Source: an uncultured Prevotella sp.
Lineage (GTDB): Bacteria; Bacteroidota; Bacteroidia; Bacteroidales; Bacteroidaceae
NCBI GenBank assembly: GCA_946999025.1
Contig: CAMQBP010000025.1
Coordinates: 1-15,887 of the forward strand
Direction of reading: 5' to 3'
DNA length: 15,887 nucleotides
Shown: in pieces, positions 1 to 6,173 of the stretch
Position numbering within the stretch: the stretch's first letter is position 1
Layout: every line of letters starts with the position of its first letter
Made by a program: the position numbers and the translations under genes
Notes under the pieces: model-generated
What the model saw: the letters and a program-made list of their open reading frames with translations, nothing else
What the model was told of the DNA's origin: nothing
The model's database searches: none

Positions 1-479
1 AGCATGGTTTGCACTTCATCGCTGACCTGATAGGTACCTAAAAAGCGAACCGTGAGGGGGAAGATGAGATAATAATTGATGAGAATGCCAATGATGAACA
101 TCACGTACCCGCTGCCCACAATCTTGAGTGCATAGCGCTGTTCGCGCTGGTACAGAGCGGGTGCGATGAACTTGTACAACACGTACAATATATAAGGTGA
201 GGCACACATGGCACCAAAGCAGAGCGCTGTCTTCATGTGTATCATGAACTGCTCGGTGAGCCCGATGTTCACCAGTTGGATGTTGAACGGCTCTACGCCC
301 AGCAGGCGATACGTCACGAAGTGGCAGTCCTTGGGTGCCAGAACAATGTTAAAAAGCTCTTCCTTGAACATGAATGCCGCGATGCCACAGATGAGGGCTA
401 CGGCAATAATGCGTATGAGCGTGCCGCGAAGCACGTCCAAATGTTCCCAGAAGGTGAGTTCTAAATCTTCTTCCATCAT
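1..479 (-). CDS. tatC: Sec-independent protein translocase TatC (5' part; 3' end outside window)
   Basis: TatC is the multi-spanning inner-membrane receptor of the twin-arginine pathway; it recognises twin-arginine signal peptides and works with TatA to export folded proteins. The N-terminus reads MMEEDLELTFWEHLDVLRG, which carries the usual TatC cytoplasmic motif (T-F-W-E-H-L-D-x-L-R) just before the first membrane helix. A hydrophobic segment (LIRIIAVAAICGIAAF), a periplasmic loop, a PYILYVLYKFIAPALY segment and a third membrane helix (GYVMFIIGILINYYLIFPLTVRF) follow. The left edge removes roughly the last 100 residues. The start is placed at 479 because GGAGG lies 5 nt upstream; an in-frame ATG at 491 (adding MEGF) is the alternative. 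The gene follows tatA by about 77 bp on the same strand. No tatB is present, as is usual in Bacteroidetes, where a TatA-like protein is thought to cover both roles. Confidence 0.93.
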   Translation of the reverse strand, partial: MMEEDLELTFWEHLDVLRGTLIRIIAVALICGIAAFMFKEELFNIVLAPKDCHFVTYRLLGVEPFNIQLVNIGLTEQFMIHMKTALCFGAMCASPYILYVLYKFIAPALYQREQRYALKIVGSGYVMFIIGILINYYLIFPLTVRFLGTYQVSDEVQTM

Positions 480-556
480 GAAACCCTCCATGGGTGGTGT
501 GTCAATCCCTTCCTAATGTGGTGGGATAGGGGAGTGTAAGAAAGACTGCTGTCGTC

Positions 557-742
557 TTATTTCTTCGTTTCAGTGTCTTTGGTTTGTTGGTCTGGATCGA
601 GGTCTTTCTCGATGCCGTTCACGCCATCTTTGAAACTTTTCACTCCTTTGCCCAAGCCTTTCATCAGCTCAGGGATTTTCTTTCCTCCAAACAGGAGCAG
701 AACGACGAGTACGATGAGTACAATTTCCGGTGTTCCTAACAT
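557..742 (-). CDS. tatA: Sec-independent translocase TatA/TatE-like subunit, 61 aa
   Basis: TatA oligomerises around TatC to form the channel for folded twin-arginine substrates. The protein has the whole family layout in 61 residues: a short N-terminus (MLGTPEIV), one membrane helix (LIVLVVLLLF), the F-G-x-K-K-I-P-E-L hinge and amphipathic helix (GGKKIPELMKGLGKGVKSFKDG), then a charged, Lys/Asp/Glu-rich tail. The ATG at 742 is preferred because the helix then begins at the usual distance. A GTG at 769 would add nine residues (first residues VVLNSNIDI) that TatA proteins do not need. It lies directly upstream of tatC on the same strand and has its own promoter. Since no tatB gene is adjacent, this protein probably does TatA and TatB duty; that is inferred from the phylum's usual arrangement. 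Confidence 0.93.
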   Translation of the reverse strand: MLGTPEIVLIVLVVLLLFGGKKIPELMKGLGKGVKSFKDGVNGIEKDLDPDQQTKDTETKK

Positions 743-890
743 AATATCAATGTTTGAATTGAGCACCACGGGCTGCCCATCTGGTGAGAAAACTCACTTG
801 CAGCGTAGGCATCTGCCTGGGTGTTATGGTTAGTGGTTTTGTTTTTTCAATGTATGTCTCGCCAAACCATTGCTGGCGTGCACACTGATG

Positions 891-920
891 CAAATGTACG
901 AATAATATTTCAAACGGCAA
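891..920 (-). promoter_or_regulatory. Bacteroidetes-type promoter for tatA-tatC
   Basis: On the minus strand, TTG (918-920) is followed by a 19-nt spacer and TACATTTG (891-898). This matches the Bacteroidetes primary sigma factor pattern (-33 TTG/TTTG, -7 TAnnTTTG). The predicted transcript would start near 884 and leave an untranslated leader of about 140 nt before tatA. The call rests on motif and spacing only. Confidence 0.6.
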
Positions 921-925
921 GAATA

Positions 926-968
926 GGGGCTGAGAAATCAATGTGGTAGGTTAATATTTCTCAGCCCC
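926..968 (-). terminator. Perfect 13-bp inverted repeat after prfC, probable terminator
   Basis: The arms 926-938 and 956-968 (GGGGCTGAGAAAT / ATTTCTCAGCCCC) are perfectly complementary over 13 bp with a 17-nt loop. The repeat lies 42 bp beyond the prfC stop and just upstream of the tatA promoter, where the DUF4924-rfbD-prfC operon should end. No strong U-tract follows the stem, so intrinsic termination is not certain; it may instead be a 3'-end-protecting hairpin. Confidence 0.55.
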
Positions 969-1010
969 GGATATCTTTCTCCCATGAGCGCGAACGGAGA
1001 TTCCCGTCCA

Positions 1011-2576
1011 TCAAAATTCGCTGGTAAAGTGGAATTTGATGTGCTTGAAGTCTTGCTGCGCCATGCTCAGCATGTAGCTTGAGTCGGCCAGAAATACGTC
1101 GCGTCCCTGGCGATCCTTGGCCATGTACTGGTATTTGCGCTTCTTAAAGTTTTCCAGCTCCTCGTGGTTGTCGGCTTCTATCCAGCAAGCCTTGTACAGT
1201 CGAACCGGTTCCCATCGGCATTTGGCATTGTACTCGTTCTCCAGACGGTATTGAATCACCTCGAACTGCAGTTGTCCTACGGTGCCGATAATCTTGCGTT
1301 GGTTGAACTGGTTGATGAACAACTGTGCCACACCCTCGTCCATGAGCTGCTCGATGCCTTTGTTGAGCTGTTTTGACTTCATGGGGTCTTCGTTCTCGAT
1401 GTACTTGAACATCTCGGGTGAGAACGATGGCAGTCCCTTGAAGTGAATCTCTTCGCCCTCGGTCAGCGTGTCGCCAATCTTGAAAATGCCGTTGTCTGGC
1501 AGACCCACGATGTCGCCGGGGTAGGCTTCATCGATGGTGCTCTTGCGCTGTGCCATAAACTGGGTGGGCGACGAGAAGCGTACCGTTTTGCCGTTGCGCA
1601 CGTGCAGATAAGGCTGATTGCGCACAAATTTGCCCGAGCATACCTTGCAGAAGGCGATGCACGAACGGTGGTTGGGGTCGATGTTGGCCGTGATTTTGAA
1701 GATGAATCCCGTGAACTTGGGCTCTTCGGGGCGGATGACGCGTTCTTCTGCCTGTGTGGGCTTGGGGCTTGGCGCAATCTCTACAAAACAGTTGAGCAGT
1801 TCCTGAACGCCGAAGTTGTTGAGTGCCGAGCCGAAAAACACCGGTGCCACCTCAGCCGATAGATAGGTTTGCTTGTCGAAAGTGGGGTACACGCCATCAA
1901 CCAATTCGAGGTCATCACGCAGTTGGGCGGCCTCTTGTTCGCCCACCTGTTTGTCCAGTTCTTCGCTTTGTATGTCTACCTCCACCTTCTCGGTCACCCG
2001 TTGTTTGTTGGGCGTGAAGAGGTTGAGCTGCTGTTCGTAGATGTTGTACACGCCTTTGAACTTTCTTCCTTGTCCGATGGGCCAACTCAGTGGGCGCACC
2101 TTAATTTGTAGTTCTTTCTCCAGTTCGTCCAGCACGTCGAATGGGTCACGTCCCTCACGATCCATCTTGTTGATGAAGATAATCACCGGCGTCTTGCGCA
2201 TGCGGCACACCTCCATCAGCTTTCGGGTTTGTGCCTCTACACCTTTGGCCGAATCGACCACGATGATGGCCGAATCGACGGCCGTGAGGGTGCGGTAAGT
2301 GTCCTCAGCAAAGTCTTGGTGGCCCGGCGTGTCGAGAATGTTGACCTTGTAGCCCTCATAATCAAACTCCATGACCGAGGTAGATACCGAGATACCTCTT
2401 TGTTTCTCGATGTCCATCCAGTCGCTGGTGGCCGTTTTCTTGATTTTGTTGTTCTTAACCGCTCCGGCCACTTGAATCTGTCCACCGAAGAGCAAGAACT
2501 TCTCGGTGAGAGTGGTTTTACCAGCGTCGGGGTGTGAGATGATGGCGAAGGTTCGCCTGCGTTGTATTTCGTTCAT
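1011..2576 (-). CDS. prfC: Peptide chain release factor 3 (RF3), 521 aa
   Basis: RF3 is a translational GTPase that recycles RF1/RF2 from the ribosome after peptide release. The GTPase signatures are clear: G1 PDAGKTTL (residues 16-23), switch region around GISVSTSVMEF (61-71), G3 DTPGH (82-86) and G4 NKMD (136-139). The rest matches RF3 domains II and III, including FKITANIDPNHRSCIAFCKV and VGQLQFEVIQYRLENEY; the C-terminus is intact. The 521 residues are close to the usual RF3 length (about 525-530). The gene starts 6 bp after the rfbD stop, so it is the last gene of the DUF4924-rfbD-prfC unit and is probably translated from the same mRNA. The grouping of rhamnose synthesis and release factor genes has no evident functional logic and probably reflects co-transcription only. 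Confidence 0.97.
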   Translation of the reverse strand: MNEIQRRRTFAIISHPDAGKTTLTEKFLLFGGQIQVAGAVKNNKIKKTATSDWMDIEKQRGISVSTSVMEFDYEGYKVNILDTPGHQDFAEDTYRTLTAVDSAIIVVDSAKGVEAQTRKLMEVCRMRKTPVIIFINKMDREGRDPFDVLDELEKELQIKVRPLSWPIGQGRKFKGVYNIYEQQLNLFTPNKQRVTEKVEVDIQSEELDKQVGEQEAAQLRDDLELVDGVYPTFDKQTYLSAEVAPVFFGSALNNFGVQELLNCFVEIAPSPKPTQAEERVIRPEEPKFTGFIFKITANIDPNHRSCIAFCKVCSGKFVRNQPYLHVRNGKTVRFSSPTQFMAQRKSTIDEAYPGDIVGLPDNGIFKIGDTLTEGEEIHFKGLPSFSPEMFKYIENEDPMKSKQLNKGIEQLMDEGVAQLFINQFNQRKIIGTVGQLQFEVIQYRLENEYNAKCRWEPVRLYKACWIEADNHEELENFKKRKYQYMAKDRQGRDVFLADSSYMLSMAQQDFKHIKFHFTSEF

Positions 2577-2582
2577 AAATTG

Positions 2583-3431
2583 TTATTTCGTATGCATGCA
2601 CTTCGTGAGGCTCTCTTCCCAATGCGGGATTTCGATGCCGAAGGTTTCCTTGATTTTTGTCTTGTCCAACACGCTGTAGGCTGGTCGGTGAGCCGGTGTG
2701 GGATATTCAGCGGTGTGCAGCGGCTTGACGTGGCAAGTGGTGATGCCCGCAATGCGGTGAATGGCCTTGGTGAAGTCGTACCAGCTGGTAACACCTTCGT
2801 TGGAGAAGTGATAGATGCCCGGCACGATGCCCTTGTCGATGATGGTCATGATGGCCTGTGCCAGGTCGTGAGCGTAGGTGGGTGTGCCTATCTGGTCGAA
2901 GATTACGCCCAACTGCTGTTTCTCTTGGCCCAGTCGCAACATCGTCTTGACGAAGTTGTTGCCGAAAGTAGAGTAGAGCCAAGCCGTGCGGATGATGACA
3001 TGTTTTGGGCATGTTTTCGCCACAGCCACCTCACCTGCCAACTTGGTGGCACCGTACACGCTGTTGGGGCAGGGTGTGTCGGTCTCGGTGTAGGGCGTGT
3101 GTTGCGTGCCATCGAATACATAGTCGGTGCTGATTTGCACCATCCATCCGTCACGCTTAGCCATGGCAACAGCCAGGTAAGTTGGTGCCTCGGCGTTGAG
3201 AGCCGTTGCCAGTCGCTTGTTGCTCTCCGCCTTGTCCACGGCCGTGTAGGCAGCGCAGTTCACGATGCCATCGATTTCGTGTTCTTCCACGAACCTGTTG
3301 ATGGCGTCGCTGTCGGTGATGTCCAGTTCGTTGACGTCGGTGTTGAACCAGTGGTGCTCCGGATAATCCTTCTGCAGCACCTGCATTTCGTTTCCCAGTT
3401 GGCCATTGCAGCCTGTGATAAGTATGTTCAT
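2583..3431 (-). CDS. rfbD: dTDP-4-dehydrorhamnose reductase (RmlD), 282 aa
   Basis: RmlD/RfbD catalyses the last step of dTDP-L-rhamnose synthesis, the NAD(P)H-dependent reduction of dTDP-4-dehydrorhamnose; the product feeds surface polysaccharides. Seen in the sequence: the Rossmann start MNILITGCNGQLGNE with the GxxGxxG nucleotide-binding loop (residues 7-13), VNCAAYTAVDKAE, STDYVFDG (101-108), and the short-chain reductase catalytic pair Y126-x3-K130 (VYGATKLAGE). The frame is open upstream to 3527, but the true start is the ATG at 3431: conserved residues begin there and a strong GAGGAGG site lies 9 nt upstream, inside the last codons of the DUF4924 gene. It starts 4 bp after that gene's stop and ends 6 bp before prfC. 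The other rhamnose genes (rmlABC) are not in the window. Confidence 0.96.
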   Translation of the reverse strand: MNILITGCNGQLGNEMQVLQKDYPEHHWFNTDVNELDITDSDAINRFVEEHEIDGIVNCAAYTAVDKAESNKRLATALNAEAPTYLAVAMAKRDGWMVQISTDYVFDGTQHTPYTETDTPCPNSVYGATKLAGEVAVAKTCPKHVIIRTAWLYSTFGNNFVKTMLRLGQEKQQLGVIFDQIGTPTYAHDLAQAIMTIIDKGIVPGIYHFSNEGVTSWYDFTKAIHRIAGITTCHVKPLHTAEYPTPAHRPAYSVLDKTKIKETFGIEIPHWEESLTKCMHTK

Positions 3432-3448
3432 AGTTTTAATCCTCCTCA
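3432..3448 (-). promoter_or_regulatory. Strong Shine-Dalgarno fixing the rfbD start
   Basis: On the minus strand GAGGAGG precedes the rfbD ATG by 9 nt and overlaps the final codons (Glu-Glu-Asp-stop) of the DUF4924 gene. Such a full anti-SD match is uncommon in Bacteroidetes, where most genes have A/T-rich upstream regions. It settles the start at 3431 and suggests that terminating ribosomes re-initiate here. Confidence 0.7.
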
Positions 3449-3984
3449 AATTGAAGTCCTTCGTTGCGATCCTTGATATAATAATCAGACAGCATGCCGA
3501 TGAAGGTAGTAATCTCCTGGATGGCATGTGTGGTGTCGGGCGAGATGTCCTTGTGTTGCAACCGCAGCAACATCACGCCGTACAAGGCGTTGAGGCATAC
3601 CTGTATCTCGTCTTCCTCGTGTTCGCCTTTACGCCTCAGCTCCACGATGAACGGCAGCACCTTGTAGTACTGTGCCGAGTAGAAGGGAAACTTGGTGCTT
3701 TGCAGCAGTCTGCGGTGCAGGTCTATGAGGTCGGTGACGATGACCTGATTGATTTGCAGGTGTCCGCCCTGTCGTTTGCCTTCCTCGTTCATCATGCGAA
3801 TGAGGTTGCCGTACCAGTCTACCATTTCTTCCTTCTGTTCGTCCGTGTAGTCGAACTGACTGATGTATTCGCGACGGATGCGCGACAGCGAACATTCGTA
3901 CACGCGGATGATGTCTTCTACCTGCCACATATATAATATGTATTCGGCGATGCTCTTTTTGCGTAGTTGTTGTGAGATATACAC
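3436..3984 (-). CDS. DUF4924 family protein, 182 aa, GTG start
   Basis: This resembles the Bacteroidetes-restricted DUF4924 family, whose members begin close to (M)xIxxQLRxKxIAEYxLYMWQVED. Here the N-terminus is VYISQQLRKKSIAEYILYMWQVED, followed by a helical, charged protein (IIRVYECSLSRIRREYISQF; ALYGVMLLRLQHKDIS) with no signal peptide or membrane helix. No catalytic motif is visible and the function is unknown to me. The frame is open to 4062, but the family start coincides with a GTG codon at 3984; the extra 26 upstream residues look non-coding. It stops 4 bp before rfbD and supplies that gene's Shine-Dalgarno from its last codons, so the two are almost certainly co-transcribed with prfC. 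The lysE-like gene lies 105 bp upstream on the same strand and may supply the promoter, since I see none directly in front. Confidence 0.85.
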   Translation of the reverse strand: MYISQQLRKKSIAEYILYMWQVEDIIRVYECSLSRIRREYISQFDYTDEQKEEMVDWYGNLIRMMNEEGKRQGGHLQINQVIVTDLIDLHRRLLQSTKFPFYSAQYYKVLPFIVELRRKGEHEEDEIQVCLNALYGVMLLRLQHKDISPDTTHAIQEITTFIGMLSDYYIKDRNEGLQFEED

Positions 3985-4089
3985 GTTTGATGTTGTATTA
4001 AGAGGTTGAATATTCGGTGGGGCGCTTCGGCGTTTCCAAGCGAAACGGCATCGGAAAGTCATGCCAGTCAGCGGTTTGACAATGACAGG

Positions 4090-4758
4090 CTAATAGTGGA
4101 AGGTGTAAAGATTGAACACCGTCCCGATGAGGATGATGATGGAGCATACGATGACGATGCTCCCAATAATCTTGTTGATAATCACGATGCCGTTGTTGTC
4201 AAACTTGCCACGCACCTTGTCGATAACCCAGGTCAGACCGTACCACCACAGCAGTGCGCCGCCAAAGATGCCTAAGTAGCCGCTGACCATCTCGACAGGA
4301 TGGTCGGGGACGACAAACTTGAACTGCGCGTACATGGCGATGAACAGCAGGATGATGAGCGGATTTAAAAACGTCAGCCAGAATGCTGTGATGCCGTTGT
4401 ATAGATACGAACCCTTTGTTTTACCGCTAACGTGCATGTGCTTTGTGGGGTTGTTGCGAAAACTGTAAATGCCAAACAGCAACAGCAGCATGCTGCCCGA
4501 TATCTGTAAAACAAAAAGATTCTTGGGGTTGGTAATCAAATCCATCACAAAACTCATACCCAAGCCCGTGAGCAGTGCGTAGATAATGTCAGAGCATGTG
4601 GCGCCAAAGCCTGTCACCATGCCATACCAGCGCCCTTTGTTCAACGTTCGCTGAACGCACAACACACCCACAGGGCCCATCAGTCCCGAAGCAATCACTC
4701 CGATGATGATGCCCTTCCATATTTGGTCGATGATATCGATGTGAAACTCAAACGGCAT
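4090..4758 (-). CDS. LysE-family translocator, 222 aa
   Basis: The protein is a polytopic membrane protein of the LysE/RhtB type, a superfamily exporting amino acids and related small molecules; its substrate cannot be told from sequence. Evidence is the N-terminal block (IWKGIIIGVIASGLMGPVG) matching the family's conserved G-x-x-x-x-x-PGP-like loop in the modified form GLMGPVG, followed by about six hydrophobic helices (GFGATCSDIIYALLTGLGMSF; LFVLQISGSMLLLLFGIYSF; ITAFWLTFLNPLIILLFIAMY; GYLGIFGGALLWWYGLTWVI; IIGSIVIVCSIIILIGTVF). FWLTFLNP is the characteristic N-P motif after the cytoplasmic loop. The start is taken as the ATG at 4758; a frame-open ATG at 4797 would lie upstream of the likely transcription start. 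It is divergent from the glucokinase gene and may be co-transcribed with the DUF4924-rfbD-prfC unit. Confidence 0.85.
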   Translation of the reverse strand: MPFEFHIDIIDQIWKGIIIGVIASGLMGPVGVLCVQRTLNKGRWYGMVTGFGATCSDIIYALLTGLGMSFVMDLITNPKNLFVLQISGSMLLLLFGIYSFRNNPTKHMHVSGKTKGSYLYNGITAFWLTFLNPLIILLFIAMYAQFKFVVPDHPVEMVSGYLGIFGGALLWWYGLTWVIDKVRGKFDNNGIVIINKIIGSIVIVCSIIILIGTVFNLYTFHY

Positions 4759-4794
4759 AGCGTATGCAAAATTGCGAAAATAATGCGAGATGCA

Positions 4795-4827
4795 CAAATT
4801 TATGATGCTAAAGTTTGTGTTCTACAA
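4795..4827 (-). promoter_or_regulatory. Possible lysE-like gene promoter, overlapping the divergent promoter
   Basis: On the minus strand TAAATTTG (4795-4802) fits TAnnTTTG, with TTG (4825-4827) upstream. The 22-nt spacer is slightly longer than usual. Transcription would start near 4788, leaving about 30 nt before the ATG at 4758. It occupies the same DNA as the divergent glucokinase promoter (4814-4844). Confidence 0.4.
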
Positions 4828-4844
4828 GTTTTTTAATACCTTTG
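4814..4844 (+). promoter_or_regulatory. Bacteroidetes-type promoter for the ROK kinase gene
   Basis: TTTG (4814-4817), a 19-nt spacer and TACCTTTG (4837-4844) match the Bacteroidetes -33/-7 consensus fully. Transcription is predicted to start around 4851, at the first base of the structured leader. This is the cleanest promoter match in the window. Confidence 0.75.
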
Positions 4845-4850
4845 CGAAAC

Positions 4851-5033
4851 GGGTCAGAACCCCTCATTGGGTCTTCCTGGTAGGGTTCATCTGCATGCGG
4901 AAAGCCTTCGCTTACCGCCTGCAAGCCAAAGGGCGCAACGCTGGTGCGGCCGAGAGCCCACACGCATCCACGCCTGCAAGGGGAGGTAGTAAACGATTTC
5001 TATACTAACTTAAAATAAAAACAAAAACATCAC
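4851..5033 (+). ncRNA. Structured GC-rich 5' leader of the ROK kinase mRNA (possible cis-regulatory RNA)
   Basis: The predicted leader of about 180 nt is much more GC-rich than the flanking AT-rich DNA and can form several hairpins. The best is 4892-4923: TGCA, GCGG and AAGC pair with GCTT, CCGC and TGCA around a CTTC loop, giving 12 bp with two 1x1 mismatches. A second stem pairs GAACCC (4857-4862) with GGGTTC (4883-4888), in competition with GGGT 4851-4854 or 4869-4872 pairing to ACCC 4859-4862. A third can pair GGGC 4931-4934 with GCCC 4956-4959. The 10-mer CGCCTGCAAG occurs at 4916-4925 and again at 4971-4980, so the 5' arm of the main hairpin has two possible partners. I do not recognise a named riboswitch. 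It could also be a dispersed repeat that landed in the leader. Confidence 0.45.
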
Positions 5034-6011
5034 ATGAAAGCAGTTTCTGAATTGAAACCGTATGTAATCGGTTTAGACTTAGGTGGAACCAACTCAGTCT
5101 TCGGCATCGTTGACAGCCGTGGTGACATCAAGGCCACCACATCCATCAAGACGCAAGGATATGACAACGTAGACGACTATGTAGATGCTTCCATAGAGGC
5201 TTTGCAGTTGATTATCGACCAAGTGGGCGGCATCGACAATATCAAAGCCATGGGCATCGGTGCACCCAACGGCAACTTCTACAACGGAACCATCGAGTTC
5301 GCACCCAATCTCAGTTGGGGAAACAGTGGCGTTGTGCCTTTGGCCAAGCTGTTCTCCGATAAGTTGGGCATCCCCGTGGCACTCACCAACGATGCCAATG
5401 CGGCAGCCATCGGTGAGATGACGTATGGGGTGGCGCGCGGCATGAAGAATTTCATCGTCATTACCCTCGGCACAGGTGTCGGCTCGGGCATCGTTGTCAA
5501 TGGTCAGTTGGTGTATGGCAGCGATGGATTCGCTGGTGAGTTGGGACACGTCGTCGTGCGTCGTGAGAACGGACGTTCGTGTGGTTGCGGTCGCTTCGGC
5601 TGCTTGGAGGCTTATTGCTCGGCCACCGGTGTTGCCCGTACGGCCCGCGAATTGCTCGAAACAACCGAAGAACCCTCTCTCTTGCGCGACATGATTCCTG
5701 AAGACATTACGTCATTGGATGTGAGTATTGCCGCAGGTAAGGGTGACAAGCTGTCGCAGCACGTTTATCAAATGACGGGCGAAATGCTCGGTGAGGCTTG
5801 CGCCAACTTTGCCGCCTTCTCTTCACCCGAGGCATTTATCTTCTTCGGTGGCTTGACGAAGGCTGGCGATTTGCTGATGAAGCCTTTGAAGGAAAGCTAC
5901 GACAAGCATGTGCTGAAGATATTTAAAGACAAGGCCAAGTTCTTGATTAGCGGGCTTGATGGTTCATCAGCCGCCGTGTTGGGAGCCAGTGCCATTGGCT
6001 GGGAGATATAA
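5034..6011 (+). CDS. ROK family sugar kinase, glucokinase-like, 325 aa
   Basis: ROK kinases phosphorylate free hexoses with ATP in the cytoplasm; the closest role here is glucokinase, but ROK members also act on fructose, mannose, GlcNAc or ManNAc. Seen in the sequence: the N-terminal ATP phosphate-binding loop DLGGTN (residues 15-20), IGAPNGNFYNGTIEFAPNL, the catalytic Asp in LTNDANAAA (D120), LGTGVGSG (145-152), the ROK-specific GELGH (168-172) and the zinc motif C183-G-C-G-x-x-G-C190-LE. Length is typical. There is no helix-turn-helix extension, so this is an enzyme and not a ROK repressor. It is the only intact plus-strand gene, with its own promoter and long structured leader; AAAACATCAC before the ATG is the usual weak A-rich Bacteroidetes initiation context. 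Hairpins and a strong terminator follow the stop. A link with the MurNAc operon at the other end of the window is possible only if it also takes amino sugars. Confidence 0.92.
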   Translation: MKAVSELKPYVIGLDLGGTNSVFGIVDSRGDIKATTSIKTQGYDNVDDYVDASIEALQLIIDQVGGIDNIKAMGIGAPNGNFYNGTIEFAPNLSWGNSGVVPLAKLFSDKLGIPVALTNDANAAAIGEMTYGVARGMKNFIVITLGTGVGSGIVVNGQLVYGSDGFAGELGHVVVRRENGRSCGCGRFGCLEAYCSATGVARTARELLETTEEPSLLRDMIPEDITSLDVSIAAGKGDKLSQHVYQMTGEMLGEACANFAAFSSPEAFIFFGGLTKAGDLLMKPLKESYDKHVLKIFKDKAKFLISGLDGSSAAVLGASAIGWEI

Positions 6012-6013
6012 GC

Positions 6014-6033
6014 ATCGCTGCCACAGCAGCGAT
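6014..6033 (+). terminator. 8-bp GC-rich hairpin immediately after the kinase stop
   Basis: ATCGCTGC (6014-6021) and GCAGCGAT (6026-6033) are perfectly complementary with a CACA loop, beginning 3 nt after the stop codon. No U-tract follows. It probably protects the 3' end of the mRNA or acts with the hairpins further down. Confidence 0.45.
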
Positions 6034-6061
6034 TAAGAGGATGGATGCTGGCTTCAGCGTA

Positions 6062-6099
6062 TTGGCTTTGATAGCTTTCAAGCTTATCATCTAAGCCAA
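6062..6099. repeat. Long bulged inverted repeat between kinase gene and terminator
   Basis: TTGGCTT (6062-6068) pairs with AAGCCAA (6093-6099); inside, TGATA (6069-6073) pairs with TATCA (6085-6089), leaving a 3-nt bulge (TCT), and the core GCTTTCAAGC is itself nearly palindromic. A smaller GCTG-GCTT-CAGC hairpin precedes it at 6047-6058. The function is not evident; it lies in the shared 3' region of two convergent units. Confidence 0.4.
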
Positions 6100-6117
6100 A
6101 GAGATAGTACAAAAAAG

Positions 6118-6163
6118 GAGGGTGTATCATACGCACAAGTTATGATACACCCTCTTTTCTTTT
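6118..6163. terminator. Strong bidirectional intrinsic terminator
   Basis: GAGGGTGTATCATA (6118-6131) and TATGATACACCCTC (6141-6154) form a perfect 14-bp stem with a 9-nt loop. T-rich sequence (TTTTCTTTT) follows on the plus strand, and an A-run (6111-6116) precedes it, giving a U-tract in the other direction. It separates the plus-strand kinase gene from the minus-strand unit ending at 6174, so it serves both. Confidence 0.85.
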
Positions 6164-6173
6164 GTTATCGGCC

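Noticed and set aside
2562..3476. A long plus-strand open frame (304 codons) opposite rfbD
   Set aside because: It is antisense to an enzyme with intact catalytic motifs, shows no family resemblance, and arises from the codon bias of the real gene.
2583..3527. A 314-residue start for rfbD
   Set aside because: The extra 32 residues overlap the DUF4924 coding region, have no family similarity, and the strong ribosome site points to 3431.
4031..4047. A 6-bp inverted repeat (CGTTTC / GAAACG) between the lysE-like and DUF4924 genes
   Set aside because: No T-tract follows in either direction and the arms are short; not enough for a terminator call.
4790..5008. A 72-codon plus-strand frame running into the kinase leader
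   Set aside because: Its start lies upstream of the predicted promoter and transcript start (about 4851), so the transcript would lack the start codon; no family is recognised.
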